Below the pieces are notes generated by a model. It did not search any database. It was not told where the DNA came from and saw only the letters and a program-made list of their open reading frames with translations. 64,000 nt of DNA from JAEUOS01 sp040382235 (GTDB lineage: Bacteria; Pseudomonadota; Gammaproteobacteria; Burkholderiales; JAEUOS01), in NCBI GenBank assembly GCA_040382235.1, contig JBEIFV010000007.1:1-64000 (forward strand). Reading direction: 5' to 3'. Positions 63,798-64,000 of the stretch are shown here, in pieces (the stretch's first letter is position 1; every line of letters begins with the position of its first letter). A program made the translations under genes and the position numbers.

Positions 63798-63865
63798 GGG
63801 GTGCTGCCCGCGCAAACGGCGCATGGCGGCACGGAAATGCGCGCACAAAAAGCCGCCCGATGTGA

Positions 63866-63904
63866 TTTACCAGAAAACTGGTAAATTTGTCTATTTCTGG
63901 TAAA
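63866..63904. promoter_or_regulatory. Operator: TTTACCAG-AAAA-CTGGTAAA plus a third half-site
   Basis: TTTACCAG (63866-63873) and CTGGTAAA (63878-63885) form a perfect inverted repeat around AAAA, and CTGGTAAA occurs again at 63897-63904, 19 bp (nearly two turns) on. CATAAT at 63922-63927 is a possible -10 element. The site lies 28 bp before the next ATG. The shape suits a dimeric regulator of the GntR or similar kind. Confidence 0.75.
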
Positions 63905-63932
63905 CGTTTTAAAAACAATGACATAATGCGGA

Positions 63933-64000
63933 ATGACCCAATATTTCTCGGCCCCTTCCGATAACCAGCTGTCGCCGGAAAGCCTGCGCATTCTGGCCAA
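63933..64000 (+). CDS. 5' end of a gene running off the right edge
   Basis: From ATG 63933 the frame reads MTQYFSAPSDNQLSPESLRI and LA up to the window end with no stop. The start sits below a strong operator, so the gene is probably a regulator or is tightly controlled. Too short to identify. Confidence 0.55.
   Translation, partial: MTQYFSAPSDNQLSPESLRILA

Overview
The window looks like chromosomal DNA of a betaproteobacterium, most probably Burkholderiales or a close relative. The evidence is high GC coding sequence, five intact Bug-type (TctC-like) periplasmic receptors, PilU, a PEP-CTERM protein, YaeQ, LtaE and many CoA- and oxygenase-dependent catabolic genes. No rRNA, tRNA or CRISPR array was seen. 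The genus cannot be fixed from sequence reading alone.

Left part (1-23.3 kb). A thiamine-diphosphate enzyme running off the left edge and a flavoprotein are divergent. Then come a Bug receptor, a DnaQ/GIY-YIG nuclease, and a scar where a PcfJ-like gene and an SMC-like ATPase gene have both lost their 5' ends and meet head to head. A low-GC single-gene island follows, encoding an Orc1/Cdc6-like AAA ATPase. A Rieske dioxygenase (alpha and beta subunits) lies divergent from a second Bug receptor. After it come a frameshifted luciferase-like monooxygenase, an enolase-superfamily relic and a MacB/LolCD-type ABC efflux set. An alcohol dehydrogenase, a DUF2237 gene and a VTT membrane protein lead to full-length metH. 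The long metH leader carries what reads as a SAM-II class riboswitch followed by two strong hairpins.

Middle part (23.3-48.4 kb). This is an accessory region rich in toxin-antitoxin genes and their debris: VapC/Phd twice, a ParDE-like pair, HigBA, DUF4160/DUF2442, two nucleotidyltransferase relics sharing the same amber codon, a DUF5615 relic and two truncated PIN toxins. An IS630-family element sits exactly at a TA in a DUF4160 gene, which can be rebuilt on paper. Housekeeping and metabolic genes are interspersed: a cytochrome c/P460 protein, slyD-like, an orphan molybdenum hydroxylase subunit, dinB, a PEP-CTERM protein, pilU, an Rsb-type partner-switching operon, and Bug receptors. Between 41.7 and 43.0 kb there is a patchwork of fragments of DUF4143 ATPases, a CheV-like receiver and a chemoreceptor, next to a chimeric DUF2164/SnoaL reading frame.

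Right part (48.4-64 kb). This part is mostly intact: threonine aldolase, an alpha/beta-hydrolase fused to an acyl-CoA ligase, S4 and YaeQ proteins, an M20 peptidase, a MATE pump, an AlkB-type hydroxylase, and GFA and DUF962 proteins. It ends with an operon-like run of three class III CoA-transferases and a Bug receptor. The first codons of another gene, preceded by a clear inverted-repeat operator, lie at the right edge.

Taken together the intact genes suggest a metabolic generalist that captures organic acids with Bug receptors, activates them with CoA-transferases or ligases, and oxidises aromatic or aliphatic substrates. The middle third records repeated insertion, duplication and decay. 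The most interesting points are the metH leader, the IS630 insertion with its recoverable target, the duplicated amber-bearing nucleotidyltransferase fragments and the chimeric genes.
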